Counted from the first letter of the stretch, positions 1-6,068 are shown. The stretch is DNA of 6,653 nt from JBGPJO01 sp964348535 (GCA_964348535.1 CAYGDB010000035.1:1-6653), one strand, 5' to 3'. Numbers and translations are program-made. The notes: generated by a model not told the origin, from the letters alone.

Positions 1-756
1 GCCAGAACCAAACTTGAGCTTGCAATTATAGAAAATCTTCAGCGAGAAGATTTGAATCCAATAGATAGGGCGAGAGCCTTTGAGCGTCTTGTTTCCGAAT
101 TTAAATTTAGACACAATGAAATCGCTCTTAAAATAGGAAAAAGTCGCGAGTATGTTTCGAATAGTTTGAGATTGCTTTCTTTACCAGAAGAATATCAAAA
201 CGCGGTGACAGAAGGGAAAATAACCGAAGGACACACCAGACCGCTTTTGATGCTTGCGGACCATCCGGAAGAGCAGGGAACTCTCTATAAGGAGATTCTA
301 TACAAAAAATTAACTGTAAGAGAGGCCGAAGGGATAGCCAGAAGGATCGCCACTGACAGAGTTCGAAAAAAGGAACATATGGTTGACCCTGAAATGATTG
401 AGCTTGAACAGAAGCTTACGGAATCTCTTGGCACTAGGGTTAAAATAGAACGAAAGGAGGCTGGCGGGAAAATAGTGATTGACTTCTTCTCAAACGATGA
501 TTTGCGCACTATCTTGGACTTAATTGGCTCGAACGAAAAAAGCCAAACTAATCTTATGGAAAGATTTATTGAGAAGACCGGAGCGGCGCTCGGTATTTCT
601 ATCAACAAAAATGATGTTTCCTTGCCGTCTTATTTGCCTGTTGAAGTTTCTTCCGAAGTCTTTGCCGGGACTCCTATAGACGATAAACCCGCCGCGGAGA
701 AAAAAGAGGAAGAGGTAGAAAGTGAGCTTTACTCTGTCAAAAACTTTTCAATCTAG
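1..756 (+). CDS. parB: ParB/Spo0J chromosome-partitioning protein, 3' part (start lies upstream of window)
   Basis: ParB is a CTP-dependent DNA clamp that loads at parS sites and works with ParA in chromosome segregation. The frame is open from base 1 and gives 251 residues; the TTG at 52 is an internal Leu codon, because the in-frame residues before it already match ParB. Seen in the sequence: the ENLQRED motif at about residues 11-17 (known in the family as a triphosphate-contacting P-motif), a helix-turn-helix at about 38-62 (NEIALKIGKSREYVSNSLRL), the GHTRPLL segment near 77-83, and a dimerisation-like region near 145-175 (GGKIVIDFFSNDDLRTILDL). The GERR box would be upstream. After the dimerisation region there is an unusual tail of about 75 residues, ending in a Lys/Glu-rich stretch (AAEKKEEEVE). 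No ParA is visible, and no canonical parS (TGTTTCACGTGAAACA) occurs in the window. Family assignment is secure. Confidence 0.95.
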   Translation, partial: ARTKLELAIIENLQREDLNPIDRARAFERLVSEFKFRHNEIALKIGKSREYVSNSLRLLSLPEEYQNAVTEGKITEGHTRPLLMLADHPEEQGTLYKEILYKKLTVREAEGIARRIATDRVRKKEHMVDPEMIELEQKLTESLGTRVKIERKEAGGKIVIDFFSNDDLRTILDLIGSNEKSQTNLMERFIEKTGAALGISINKNDVSLPSYLPVEVSSEVFAGTPIDDKPAAEKKEEEVESELYSVKNFSI

Positions 757-761
757 ATTTG

Positions 762-835
762 TTATTATCTACCCGCAGCACCTCGGAGCCTGTCTAAGCA
801 AACAGGCTCCGAGGATGAAGCGGCCCAGATAATAA
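762..835. repeat. 74-nt nested inverted repeat just after parB
   Basis: Three stacked arms can pair. The outer arm is TTATTATCT (762-770) with AGATAATAA (827-835). The middle arm is CCGC (773-776) with GCGG (820-823). The inner arm is a perfect 13-bp stem, CCTCGGAGCCTGT (781-793) with ACAGGCTCCGAGG (802-814), around an 8-nt loop. It begins 5 nt after the parB stop codon. It may act as a transcript end or 3' stabilising structure, but no T-tract follows on either strand, so a classical intrinsic terminator is doubtful. Confidence 0.75.
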
Positions 836-836
836 A

Positions 837-1014
837 CCCGGCACCATTTTCACAGAATGGAAAATTACACCAATCTCAAATATTCTATTCTTAAATTCTT
901 AAGAATTTAAGAATAGAAATCAAATAACATATGCATATATACTGCTCACTGCTAAAATAACTATCGTCTCATCTTGCCTGCGTAGGCGGGCTGTTTGGTA
1001 AAAATGGTGCTGGG
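837..1014. repeat. Inverted 17-mers (CCCRGCACCATTTTYAC) flanking a 144-bp core
   Basis: The left copy, CCCGGCACCATTTTCAC (837-853), matches the reverse complement of 998-1014 (CCCAGCACCATTTTTAC) at 15 of 17 positions. The core between them contains the 36-bp palindrome. The arrangement resembles a small non-autonomous element with terminal inverted repeats, but no target-site duplication is apparent at the outer edges. On the minus strand the right copy also forms GGTGC-cca-GCACC followed by ATTTTT, a short terminator-like hairpin that could stop rel transcripts. A related sequence recurs at 3183-3197. Confidence 0.5.
883..918. repeat. Perfect 36-bp AT-rich palindrome
   Basis: Bases 883-900 (TTCTATTCTTAAATTCTT) are the exact reverse complement of 901-918, with no central loop. 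The centre is TTCTTAAGAA. It could extrude as a cruciform, serve as a binding site for a dimeric protein, or act as a bidirectional transcript end between the converging parB and rel genes. Nothing in the sequence distinguishes these possibilities. Confidence 0.85.
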
Positions 1015-1022
1015 CACCGAGA

Positions 1023-1050
1023 GCAAGCCGACGATCACATGTCGGTTTGC
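1023..1050. repeat. 10-bp-stem hairpin downstream of rel
   Basis: GCAAGCCGAC (1023-1032) pairs with GTCGGTTTGC (1041-1050) around an 8-nt loop. There is one G-T wobble. No T-tract follows directly. It belongs to the series of hairpins in the parB/rel gap. Confidence 0.6.
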
Positions 1051-1104
1051 CGCGCGGTAGTTGATTTAGAAAAAAGATTTTAGATTTAGAAAATAGCTTA
1101 ATAA

Positions 1105-1124
1105 AAGGCGTATCTAAGAGCCTT
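1105..1124 (-). terminator. Weak candidate terminator for rel
   Basis: On the minus strand, just after the rel stop, AAGGC and GCCTT (1124-1120 and 1109-1105) can form a 5-bp stem with a 10-nt loop, followed by TTATT. The stem is short. The GGTGC-cca-GCACC-ATTTTT hairpin further on (1017-1001) is an equally good alternative stop. Confidence 0.35.
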
Positions 1125-1138
1125 CTGGTGCCTGCTTC

Positions 1139-2632
1139 CTAATGTCTAATTTGCAGGACGTTTTTAATATGACGTCTTGCTTCTGTCGTTTTTACAAAAT
1201 CTAACCACTTGCCCGATGGTTTGCTTCTTTCTTTTGTCACTATTTCAACAATGTCGCCATTCTGGAGTTTTGTTTCCAAAGATACCATTTTGCCGTTTAC
1301 TTTTACTCCAAAAATGTGATTGCCAATATCGGAGTGTATGGCGTATGCGAAGTCAATCGGACTTGATTCGGTTGGCAAATCAATAACATCTCCTTTTGGC
1401 GTAAAGACAAATACACGATGCCCAAAGAAATCCGATTTTAAATTTTTAATATATTCTTCCGGTTCATTGGATAATTCTGCCTCCGCAAGGTGTTTTATCC
1501 ACTGAGGAATATTAGAGAATTTTTCCATGTCAACATTTCTTTTTTTAAATGAAGGGCGAAGCATGCTCACTATCCATGCCATGTTTGATTCGGATTCTTT
1601 CTTTGATCCTTCTTTATAGGAGACGTGAGACGCTATGCCGTATTCGGCTTCGCGATGCATCTCCTCGGTTCTTATTTGTATTTCAAGGATTCCGCCATCT
1701 CCCGTAAAAATAGTAGTGTGTATGGAGCGGTAGCCATTTGGTTTGGGCACGGCAATATAATCTTTAATTCGTCCCAGAAGCGGTCGCCACAGCTTGTGGG
1801 TGATACCGAGGACTTTATAGCAGTCGGCTATTGTTGGCACGATTATTCTTATTGCCGACACATCGTAAACTTTTTCAATATCCATATCTTTTCGCACAAG
1901 TTTCTTATACAGACTATAAAGTCCTTTTACGCGATAGTCTGTGTGGAAGTTTGTCAGACCTTCCTTGGCCAGTTCTTTTTTTATATTGTTTAGAGTTTTT
2001 GTCAGATGTTCGTTTGTCTCTTTAGTTTTCTTTTTTATGATATCTTGGATTTTTTTATACTCTTCAGGGTAAACGTAAGTGAAAGCGTAATCTTCAAGCT
2101 CTCTGTTTAGTTTTCTCATTCCGAGTCGGTAGGCGAGTGGAGCGTAAATTTCCAAAGTCTCAAGAGCGATCCGTTTTTGTTTATGTGCGGGGACGTGTTC
2201 AAGAGTCTTCATATTGTGAAGACGTTCTGTTAATTTTATTATCAGCACTCTTATGTCTTGGGATATGGCCACGAATAATTTCCTCAAGCTCTCGGTATGA
2301 CGCTTTGCTCCTTGGTATTTTAATTTACCGAGTTTGGTAACGCCTTGTATCAGAAAAAGAATTTCCGGACTGAATTCTTTTTCTATAGTTTCTTCACTTA
2401 CGCCCACGTCTTCGATAGTGTCGTGCATTAATCCGGCGGCTATGGTTACCCCGCCCATGCCGAGTTCCGCCAAGCTCTTGCCGGTTTCAAAAAGGTGAAC
2501 AAAGTATGGCTCGCCTGAATATCTGGTATGACCCTCATGGGCTTTTTGGGCGAAAACAAAAGCTTTACTTATAAGCTCAACGTCTTCTTTTGAAGGATTA
2601 TCCATTCTTCCTATTATTTCTTTGACATCCAT
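1139..2632 (-). CDS. rel: Short Rel/SpoT-type (p)ppGpp synthetase/hydrolase (HD-synthetase-TGS)
   Basis: Rel enzymes make and degrade the stringent-response alarmone (p)ppGpp in the cytoplasm. Domains along the 497 residues: HD hydrolase (about 20-170) with R37-x-S-G, H46, HDTIED (70-75) and ERLHN (136-140); synthetase (about 230-340) with RVKGLYSLYKK, D257, the G-loop RIKDYIAVPKPNGYRSIH, and EIQIRT with E317; TGS (about 401-467, FVFTPKGDVIDLP). The protein stops about 30 residues after TGS. Long Rel/SpoT proteins of about 700-750 residues carry further C-terminal domains ending in ACT, which are absent here. The metal-ligand Asp of the usual DRLHN motif is Glu136, and the usual HW after the EIQIRT block is H-V; both are conservative enough that activity cannot be excluded. 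The ATG at 2632 has no Shine-Dalgarno sequence but sits at the predicted transcription start. The neighbours are divergent small genes and a convergent parB. Confidence 0.95.
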   Translation of the reverse strand: MDVKEIIGRMDNPSKEDVELISKAFVFAQKAHEGHTRYSGEPYFVHLFETGKSLAELGMGGVTIAAGLMHDTIEDVGVSEETIEKEFSPEILFLIQGVTKLGKLKYQGAKRHTESLRKLFVAISQDIRVLIIKLTERLHNMKTLEHVPAHKQKRIALETLEIYAPLAYRLGMRKLNRELEDYAFTYVYPEEYKKIQDIIKKKTKETNEHLTKTLNNIKKELAKEGLTNFHTDYRVKGLYSLYKKLVRKDMDIEKVYDVSAIRIIVPTIADCYKVLGITHKLWRPLLGRIKDYIAVPKPNGYRSIHTTIFTGDGGILEIQIRTEEMHREAEYGIASHVSYKEGSKKESESNMAWIVSMLRPSFKKRNVDMEKFSNIPQWIKHLAEAELSNEPEEYIKNLKSDFFGHRVFVFTPKGDVIDLPTESSPIDFAYAIHSDIGNHIFGVKVNGKMVSLETKLQNGDIVEIVTKERSKPSGKWLDFVKTTEARRHIKNVLQIRH

Positions 2633-2638
2633 ATTTTC

Positions 2639-2667
2639 ATTATCAACCGTGGTGAATTTTATTGCAA
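2639..2667 (-). promoter_or_regulatory. Sigma70-type promoter of rel, likely giving a leaderless mRNA
   Basis: On the minus strand there is a -35 TTGCAA (2667-2662), a 17-bp spacer, and a -10 GATAAT (2644-2639). Only six bases (GAAAAT) separate the -10 from the rel ATG, so the expected start point is the A of the ATG or within a base or two of it. This agrees with the lack of a ribosome binding site. TTGCAA is self-complementary, so the same hexamer could serve a plus-strand promoter for the small-gene pair (16 bp to TATTGT at 2684-2689), though that -10 is poor. Confidence 0.65.
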
Positions 2668-2740
2668 TCGGTGAGGTTCTGGGTATTGTTTTTTATGGTT
2701 TTGTGTTAGTGTGTCTTTAGAATACCTAGAAACTCTAACT

Positions 2741-2745
2741 GGAGG
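2741..2745 (+). promoter_or_regulatory. Ribosome binding site GGAGG that decides the start of the first small gene
   Basis: GGAGG lies 3 nt before an ATG at 2749 and 9 nt before an in-frame ATG at 2755. Normal spacing favours 2755. Confidence 0.75.
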
Positions 2746-2754
2746 ATAATGCTT

Positions 2755-2946
2755 ATGGGTAATGTCCTTAATTTTCCTAAAAGGCAAGGGTCGGATGTTA
2801 AAGGAAAGGTTCCTTATCCGGATGAACCTTTGAGCCCTATTGGAAAAGCCCTTGATGATTACTTTCTAAAACCTTCTCTGACTCCAGAATTCAGAGAAAT
2901 GTTGGAGGGGATTATAGATAGGGAGTATACTAATGAAAAATCATGA
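2755..2946 (+). CDS. Small hypothetical protein, 63 aa, first gene of a two-gene unit
   Basis: I do not recognise this family. From the ATG at 2755 it begins MGNVLNFPKRQ, has a Pro-rich middle (VPYPDEPLSPIGKALDDYF) that may precede a short helix, and ends with the acidic REMLEGIIDREYTNEKS. There is no signal peptide, membrane segment or cysteine. It has a strong GGAGG ribosome binding site, and its end overlaps the next gene by 14 nt, which points to a real translated gene with coupled translation. It is divergent from rel and shares its upstream region. An in-frame ATG at 2749 would add two residues. Confidence 0.7.
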   Translation: MGNVLNFPKRQGSDVKGKVPYPDEPLSPIGKALDDYFLKPSLTPEFREMLEGIIDREYTNEKS

Positions 2947-3145
2947 ATGTCCATATTGCGGTTCCATCGTCATTGGAAACTGGTACGCGCACGAGTTTGT
3001 GTGTAAATGCCGGTATGACAGTTTTGACTTTGCCATTCGCAATTTTGAAAAATGTGTGGATGAGCTCAACCTTGTCAGTTCTAGGGTAGAGCGCAGACTA
3101 TTCATCAACATCGCTGATTGCGATAATACCCCACGGTTACCTTAA
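2933..3145 (+). CDS. Small zinc-ribbon-like protein, 70 aa
   Basis: The N-terminus, MKNHECPYCGSIVIGNWYAH, carries C6-x-x-C9, and C24-x-C26 follows (FVCKCRYD). Together these are a plausible four-Cys zinc site. The rest is a short charged helical stretch with two further Cys. The function is unknown; small zinc ribbons often bind nucleic acid or protein partners, but nothing here says which. The ATG is preceded by GGGAG with 7-nt spacing inside the end of the upstream gene, and the 14-nt overlap suggests translational coupling. The last codons (NTPRLP) and the TAA stop lie inside the terminator hairpin, with the stop in its loop. Confidence 0.75.
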   Translation: MKNHECPYCGSIVIGNWYAHEFVCKCRYDSFDFAIRNFEKCVDELNLVSSRVERRLFINIADCDNTPRLP

Positions 3146-3170
3146 TCTGTAACTGTGGGGTTTTATATTT
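3129..3170 (+). terminator. Rho-independent terminator of the two-gene unit, overlapping the last codons
   Basis: CCCCACGGTTAC (3129-3140) pairs with GTAACTGTGGGG (3149-3160). The 12-bp stem has one G-T wobble and an 8-nt loop, and TTTTATATTT follows. The stop codon of the zinc-ribbon gene (3143-3145) is in the loop, so ribosomes finishing that gene would cover the left arm. Confidence 0.9.
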
Positions 3171-3181
3171 AGTCTCGGCTC

Positions 3182-3211
3182 GCCCAGCACCTTTCACGAA
3201 AGGTGCTGGGC
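3182..3211. repeat. Perfect hairpin built from back-to-back CCCAGCACC repeats
   Basis: GCCCAGCACCTTTC (3182-3195) and GAAAGGTGCTGGGC (3198-3211) are exact reverse complements separated by AC. Each arm resembles the 17-mers at 837-853 and 998-1014 (CCCRGCACCATTTTYAC) with two bases missing. It lies between the converging terminators of the small-gene unit and topA and has no T-tract of its own. A dispersed intergenic repeat family is the likeliest reading. Confidence 0.65.
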
Positions 3212-3234
3212 TCCGCCCCACTAAAACTATTTGC

Positions 3235-3256
3235 GCATGCAACGTAGGTTGCATGC
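3235..3256 (-). terminator. Hairpin after topA, candidate terminator
   Basis: GCATGCAAC (3235-3243) pairs with GTTGCATGC (3248-3256) around GTAG, 8 nt past the topA stop. Only a poor T-run (TAGTTTTAG) follows on the minus strand. A competing stem, GTAGGTT (3244-3250) with AACCTAC (3262-3268), overlaps it and includes the stop codon. Confidence 0.5.
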
Positions 3257-3264
3257 TTTCTAAC

Positions 3265-5430
3265 CTACTGTGTAAGTTTATGAGGATTGTGATTTGGACA
3301 TTCTTTTTTTGAACAGCGTTCGGGGATAGTTTTAGTGCCTTCCATCATTAGCGAATCGCAGATTTTGCATTTGTTTCCTGTGGGCTTGGCTTTGATAGCG
3401 TATTTGCACTCCGGATAATTTGAACAGCCGTAGAAAACGCCGAATTTTCCTTTGCGTTCCGCAAGCTCGCCTTTTCCGCAGACCGGACAGACCACTCCCG
3501 TTTTCTTTTTCTCTTCTTCTTTGGGGTCGTTTTCAATATGTTTACACTTTGGATAATTGGAACAGGCTATAAAATTGCCAAACCTGCCTTCTCTTTCTAC
3601 AAGCATTCCTTTTTCGCACTTGGGACACTTTCTTCCCGTTGATTTTGGTCCTTCAAGTTCGCGTCCCTCATTTGTTCTTGCCCCGTCACATTCCGGAAAT
3701 TTAGCGCAACTCATAAACTTTCCATTTTTTGAAAGCTTGAATACCATATCTCCCCCGCACTTAGGACATTTGAATTCTTTCTCTACCGGCCCGAGATTTG
3801 TGAGCTTTTCAATTTTTTCTTTTGATTTAACATCTTTGTGAAAAGGCCCGTAAAAATCTTTAAGAGTTTTTTGGTATGTTCTTTCGCCATTTGCTATACC
3901 GTCAAGCTCATCTTCCATTTGAGCCGTAAAGTCGTCGCTTATGTATTTGCCAAAATTTTCTTCAAGAAAAGTGGAAACGACTTCGCCAGTGTCTGACGGT
4001 ATAAGTGTTCTGTTTACTTTACTTACATAACCTCGATCAATAATGGTTTTTATAATGGAAGCGTAAGTCGAAGGCCGTCCGATTCCTCTTTTTTCAAGCT
4101 CTTTGACTAGTCCCGCTTCACTGTAGCGTGATGGTGGTTCCGTTTCTTTTTCTTCGGTCCTCATCTCAATCAGAGAAAGTGGCTCGTCTTTCAATACCTT
4201 TGGCAATTCAACATCTTCACCCCGCGCTCTTGGGTCGGCTTTTAGCCAACCATCAAAAAGTATTCTTGAACCATTTGCGGAAAAGAAAGGAAGTTTTTCA
4301 TCACCCAATGTCGCGGTAATTTTTGTTCTTAATATTTTAGCGTCTGCCATTTGGGATGATATCACTCGTTCACGAATAAGCGTGTAAAGTTTTTTTTGCT
4401 CGTCTGTCCTTCCGCCTGTCCGCAGATTAACATTGCTTGGCCTTATTGACTCGTGAGCTTCCTGAGCATTTTTGCTTTTTGTTTTGTAACTTTTTGGCGA
4501 GACATATTTTTCCCCAAATTCTTTTCCTATTAAGTCAGTGATTTGTTTTTGGGCGACATTTGAAATAGAGGTGCTGTCAGTCCTCATGTATGTTATTAGT
4601 CCGGCTTCATAAAGTTTTTGGGCGGTCCCCATTGTTCTTGATGGCGAAAAGCCCAACCTTGAGCTTGCCGATTGCTGGAGTGTCGATGTCGTAAAGGGCG
4701 CGCGAGCAACTCTTTTGGCTTCGGTTTCAGAAATATTTTCCACTTTCCATTCAGCCTTTTTCCCGACTTCTAAAATTTTCTTAACTTTATTTTCATCTCG
4801 TGGTTCTTCTTCGGAGGTTAGGGTCAACAACTCTCCTTTTTTAGTTTTAAAGTCTGCCGTGATTACCCAAAACTTTTCGCTCAAAAAAGCTCTGATTTCA
4901 CGCTCTCTCTCTACCAGTATGCGAAGAGCGGGGGATTGAACTCTCCCCGCTGATAGTCCGTATCTCACTTTTTTCCAAATCAATCCGGACAGGTCATATC
5001 CGACTAATCTGTCGAGAACCCTTCTTGCTTCTTGAGCGCTCTTTAATTTCATGTCAATCTCTCTTGGATGAAGAATAGCTTCTTTAACAGCCGATTCTGT
5101 TATCTCATGAAATACCACGCGCTTCGCGCCCTTTAATCCTATTGCATCATTGATGTGCCAAGCGATAGCCTCGCCTTCTCTGTCGGGGTCGGTGGCTAGA
5201 TAGATTTCTTTGCTTTTTTTGCTTAAATTTTTCAGTTCGCTTATTACTTTTTCTTTACCTGCCGTAACCACATACTTGGGTATAAAACCTCCTTCTATAT
5301 CTATGGCATCTTTATTTTTCTTTGGCAGGTCGCGAATATGACCAATAGAAGCTCGGACGACAAAATCGCCCCCGAGATATTTTTCAATAGTTTTGGCTTT
5401 TGCCGGTGACTCTACAATTAGAAGTTTCAT
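3265..5430 (-). CDS. topA: DNA topoisomerase I (type IA) with four C-terminal zinc ribbons
   Basis: TopA relaxes negatively supercoiled DNA by cutting one strand through a 5'-phosphotyrosine. The 721-aa protein starts in classic family style, MKLLIVESPAKAKTIEKYLG. The Toprim domain shows Glu7 and the ATDPDREGEA motif with Asp81 and Asp83. The catalytic Tyr281 lies in GLITYMRTDSTS, and RGIGRPSTYA (about 448-457) is also typical. The C-terminus has four Cys4 ribbons beginning near residues 555, 602, 648 and 688; the fourth (CKICD...CSKKECPNH) is the least regular. An upstream GTG (5454) and a TTG (5448, with AAGGG 5 nt before it) would extend the protein, but family alignment favours the ATG at 5430. 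No ribosome binding site precedes that ATG, consistent with a very short leader from the promoter at 5473-5445. It ends the minus-strand cluster dprA, two GcrA-like genes, topA. Confidence 0.97.
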   Translation of the reverse strand: MKLLIVESPAKAKTIEKYLGGDFVVRASIGHIRDLPKKNKDAIDIEGGFIPKYVVTAGKEKVISELKNLSKKSKEIYLATDPDREGEAIAWHINDAIGLKGAKRVVFHEITESAVKEAILHPREIDMKLKSAQEARRVLDRLVGYDLSGLIWKKVRYGLSAGRVQSPALRILVEREREIRAFLSEKFWVITADFKTKKGELLTLTSEEEPRDENKVKKILEVGKKAEWKVENISETEAKRVARAPFTTSTLQQSASSRLGFSPSRTMGTAQKLYEAGLITYMRTDSTSISNVAQKQITDLIGKEFGEKYVSPKSYKTKSKNAQEAHESIRPSNVNLRTGGRTDEQKKLYTLIRERVISSQMADAKILRTKITATLGDEKLPFFSANGSRILFDGWLKADPRARGEDVELPKVLKDEPLSLIEMRTEEKETEPPSRYSEAGLVKELEKRGIGRPSTYASIIKTIIDRGYVSKVNRTLIPSDTGEVVSTFLEENFGKYISDDFTAQMEDELDGIANGERTYQKTLKDFYGPFHKDVKSKEKIEKLTNLGPVEKEFKCPKCGGDMVFKLSKNGKFMSCAKFPECDGARTNEGRELEGPKSTGRKCPKCEKGMLVEREGRFGNFIACSNYPKCKHIENDPKEEEKKKTGVVCPVCGKGELAERKGKFGVFYGCSNYPECKYAIKAKPTGNKCKICDSLMMEGTKTIPERCSKKECPNHNPHKLTQ

Positions 5431-5444
5431 ACATTTGAATCTAA

Positions 5445-5473
5445 CCAATACCACCCTTTTAATTTTTTAGCAA
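5445..5473 (-). promoter_or_regulatory. Putative topA promoter, copy 1 of the duplicated TTGCTA/TATTGGTTAG block
   Basis: On the minus strand there is TTGCTA (5473-5468), a 17-bp spacer, and TATTGG (5450-5445) preceded by TG, like an extended -10. It lies between the terminator of the preceding gene and the topA ATG, with a predicted leader of only about 8 nt. The same arrangement with identical spacing occurs at 6186-6158. A GANTC site (GATTC on the minus strand, 5441-5437) follows directly. The -10 matches consensus poorly, so an operator role is also possible. Confidence 0.55.
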
Positions 5474-5494
5474 CTTTTCTATCCAAATTAAAAT

Positions 5495-5524
5495 TGCGCG
5501 CAGGAAAAATTTTTCCTGCGCGCA
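5495..5524 (-). terminator. Perfect 30-bp palindrome, terminator of the 158-aa GcrA-like gene
   Basis: TGCGCGCAGGAAAAA (5495-5509) is the exact reverse complement of 5510-5524, giving a GC-rich stem closed by A/T pairs. It lies 12 nt past the gene's stop. On the minus strand it is followed by AATTTTAATTT, a moderate T-rich tail. It is related in design to the hairpin at 6203-6232. Confidence 0.75.
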
Positions 5525-5536
5525 GTCGTGTGCCTT

Positions 5537-6013
5537 TTATCGGGGGGATGAAAAAGGGCGGTCAACTTTTATTGGAGGTGTGTTGACATAAGAATCACCA
5601 CAATGTTCTTTACAGTAGGGCTTCCCGTTCATGGCCTGACTTAAACATGTACGATAGTTAGCCTTCTTTGGGTCGCCCATGGGCCATGCGCATATTTTTA
5701 CTCTAGGCGTTTTTCCAAGAAGCAAATTCTCCATGAGTTCATTGTCTGGCCGAAACCCAGTATGTGGTCCATGTGTTCCATTTAAGGGAATGGCATCATC
5801 TATACCCGCCCCTTTCAGCCTTTTATTTTTGGGCCAAGAAGAGGCTTTTTTTGATGTTTTTCTGGGAAATTTGATTTTGTTTCGACCTACAATCCCCGCT
5901 AACTGACCTATAGTTATATCCATTTTATCCGCCGCTGCCCTCATTGAGAATCCACTGTCAGACAGTTTTATTATTTCGGCGACTTTTTCTTTGATATGTG
6001 GGTCCTTAGTCAT
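5537..6013 (-). CDS. GcrA-like transcription regulator, 158 aa (HTH plus C-terminal CxWPxGDP/PYC domain)
   Basis: In Caulobacter, GcrA is a cell-cycle activator with an N-terminal DNA-binding domain and a C-terminal domain that contacts sigma70 region 2, acting at CcrM-methylated GANTC promoters. Residues 8-48 here resemble the GcrA helix-turn-helix (EKVAEIIKLSDSGFSMRAAA, then an ITIGQLAGIVGRNKIKF segment), though the usual N-terminal Trp is missing. Residues 50-105 form a basic, likely flexible linker. Residues 108-141 carry the hallmark C108-x-W-P-M-G-D-P ... Y120-x-x-C123 ... G130-K-P-Y-C134-x-x-H137 pattern, followed by S-Y. The ATG at 6013 has AGGGG 7 nt upstream. It has its own terminator and a long leader containing the second promoter block. 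The homology is motif-based and convincing; conservation of function in this organism is inference. A phage-derived GcrA-like protein is the main alternative. Confidence 0.8.
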   Translation of the reverse strand: MTKDPHIKEKVAEIIKLSDSGFSMRAAADKMDITIGQLAGIVGRNKIKFPRKTSKKASSWPKNKRLKGAGIDDAIPLNGTHGPHTGFRPDNELMENLLLGKTPRVKICAWPMGDPKKANYRTCLSQAMNGKPYCKEHCGDSYVNTPPIKVDRPFSSPR

Positions 6014-6068
6014 TTTTTACACCCCTTTTTGTTTGTGAATGGTCTAAAAATAGATTAACACATAGAAC

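Larger units (their letters stand above)
757..1138. other. Structured intergenic region between parB and rel 3' ends
   Basis: There is no credible gene in these 382 bases; the longest ATG-started reading I followed (at 931) stops after 9 codons and has no ribosome binding site. It lies between the convergent 3' ends of parB and rel, so promoters are not expected. It holds several independent inverted repeats, listed separately, plus a small GCCT-gcgt-AGGC hairpin (976-987), a palindrome ATATGCATAT (929-938), and a direct repeat GATTTAGAAAA at 1063-1073 and 1083-1093. No tRNA fold was found. Confidence 0.8.

Noticed and set aside
52..54. TTG as the parB start codon
   Set aside because: The frame is open to base 1 and the upstream residues (LAIIENLQRED) match ParB, so this is an internal Leu codon in a gene cut by the window edge.
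285..608. 107-codon minus-strand frame inside parB
   Set aside because: It lies wholly within a well-recognised gene, has no family resemblance, and no ribosome binding site.
837..1093. CRISPR array or tRNA in the parB/rel gap
   Set aside because: Repeats are inverted pairs or a single short direct repeat without regular spacers, and no cloverleaf could be drawn.
757..1138. Canonical parS site near parB
   Set aside because: No match to TGTTTCACGTGAAACA was found; the palindromes present have different sequences.
1000..1138. Lost C-terminal part of rel through a frameshift
   Set aside because: No frame downstream of the rel stop resembles ACT or zinc-finger domains, so the short form appears to be the real gene.
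1625..1993. 122-codon plus-strand frame inside rel
   Set aside because: It is an opposite-strand shadow of the synthetase domain with no recognisable protein features.
2944..2946. TGA read as Gly or Trp (alternative code)
   Set aside because: The long genes contain no in-frame TGA, and reading through this one gives only a short unrelated extension, so TGA is treated as a stop.
5431..5454. topA starting at GTG 5454 or TTG 5448
   Set aside because: Type IA topoisomerases normally begin right before the KxLxIVESPAKAKTI motif, which fits the ATG at 5430; TTG 5448 has a possible ribosome binding site, so it is only mildly disfavoured.
5679..5906. 75-codon plus-strand frame opposite the 158-aa GcrA-like gene
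   Set aside because: The minus-strand frame carries a conserved domain and ribosome binding site; this one does not.
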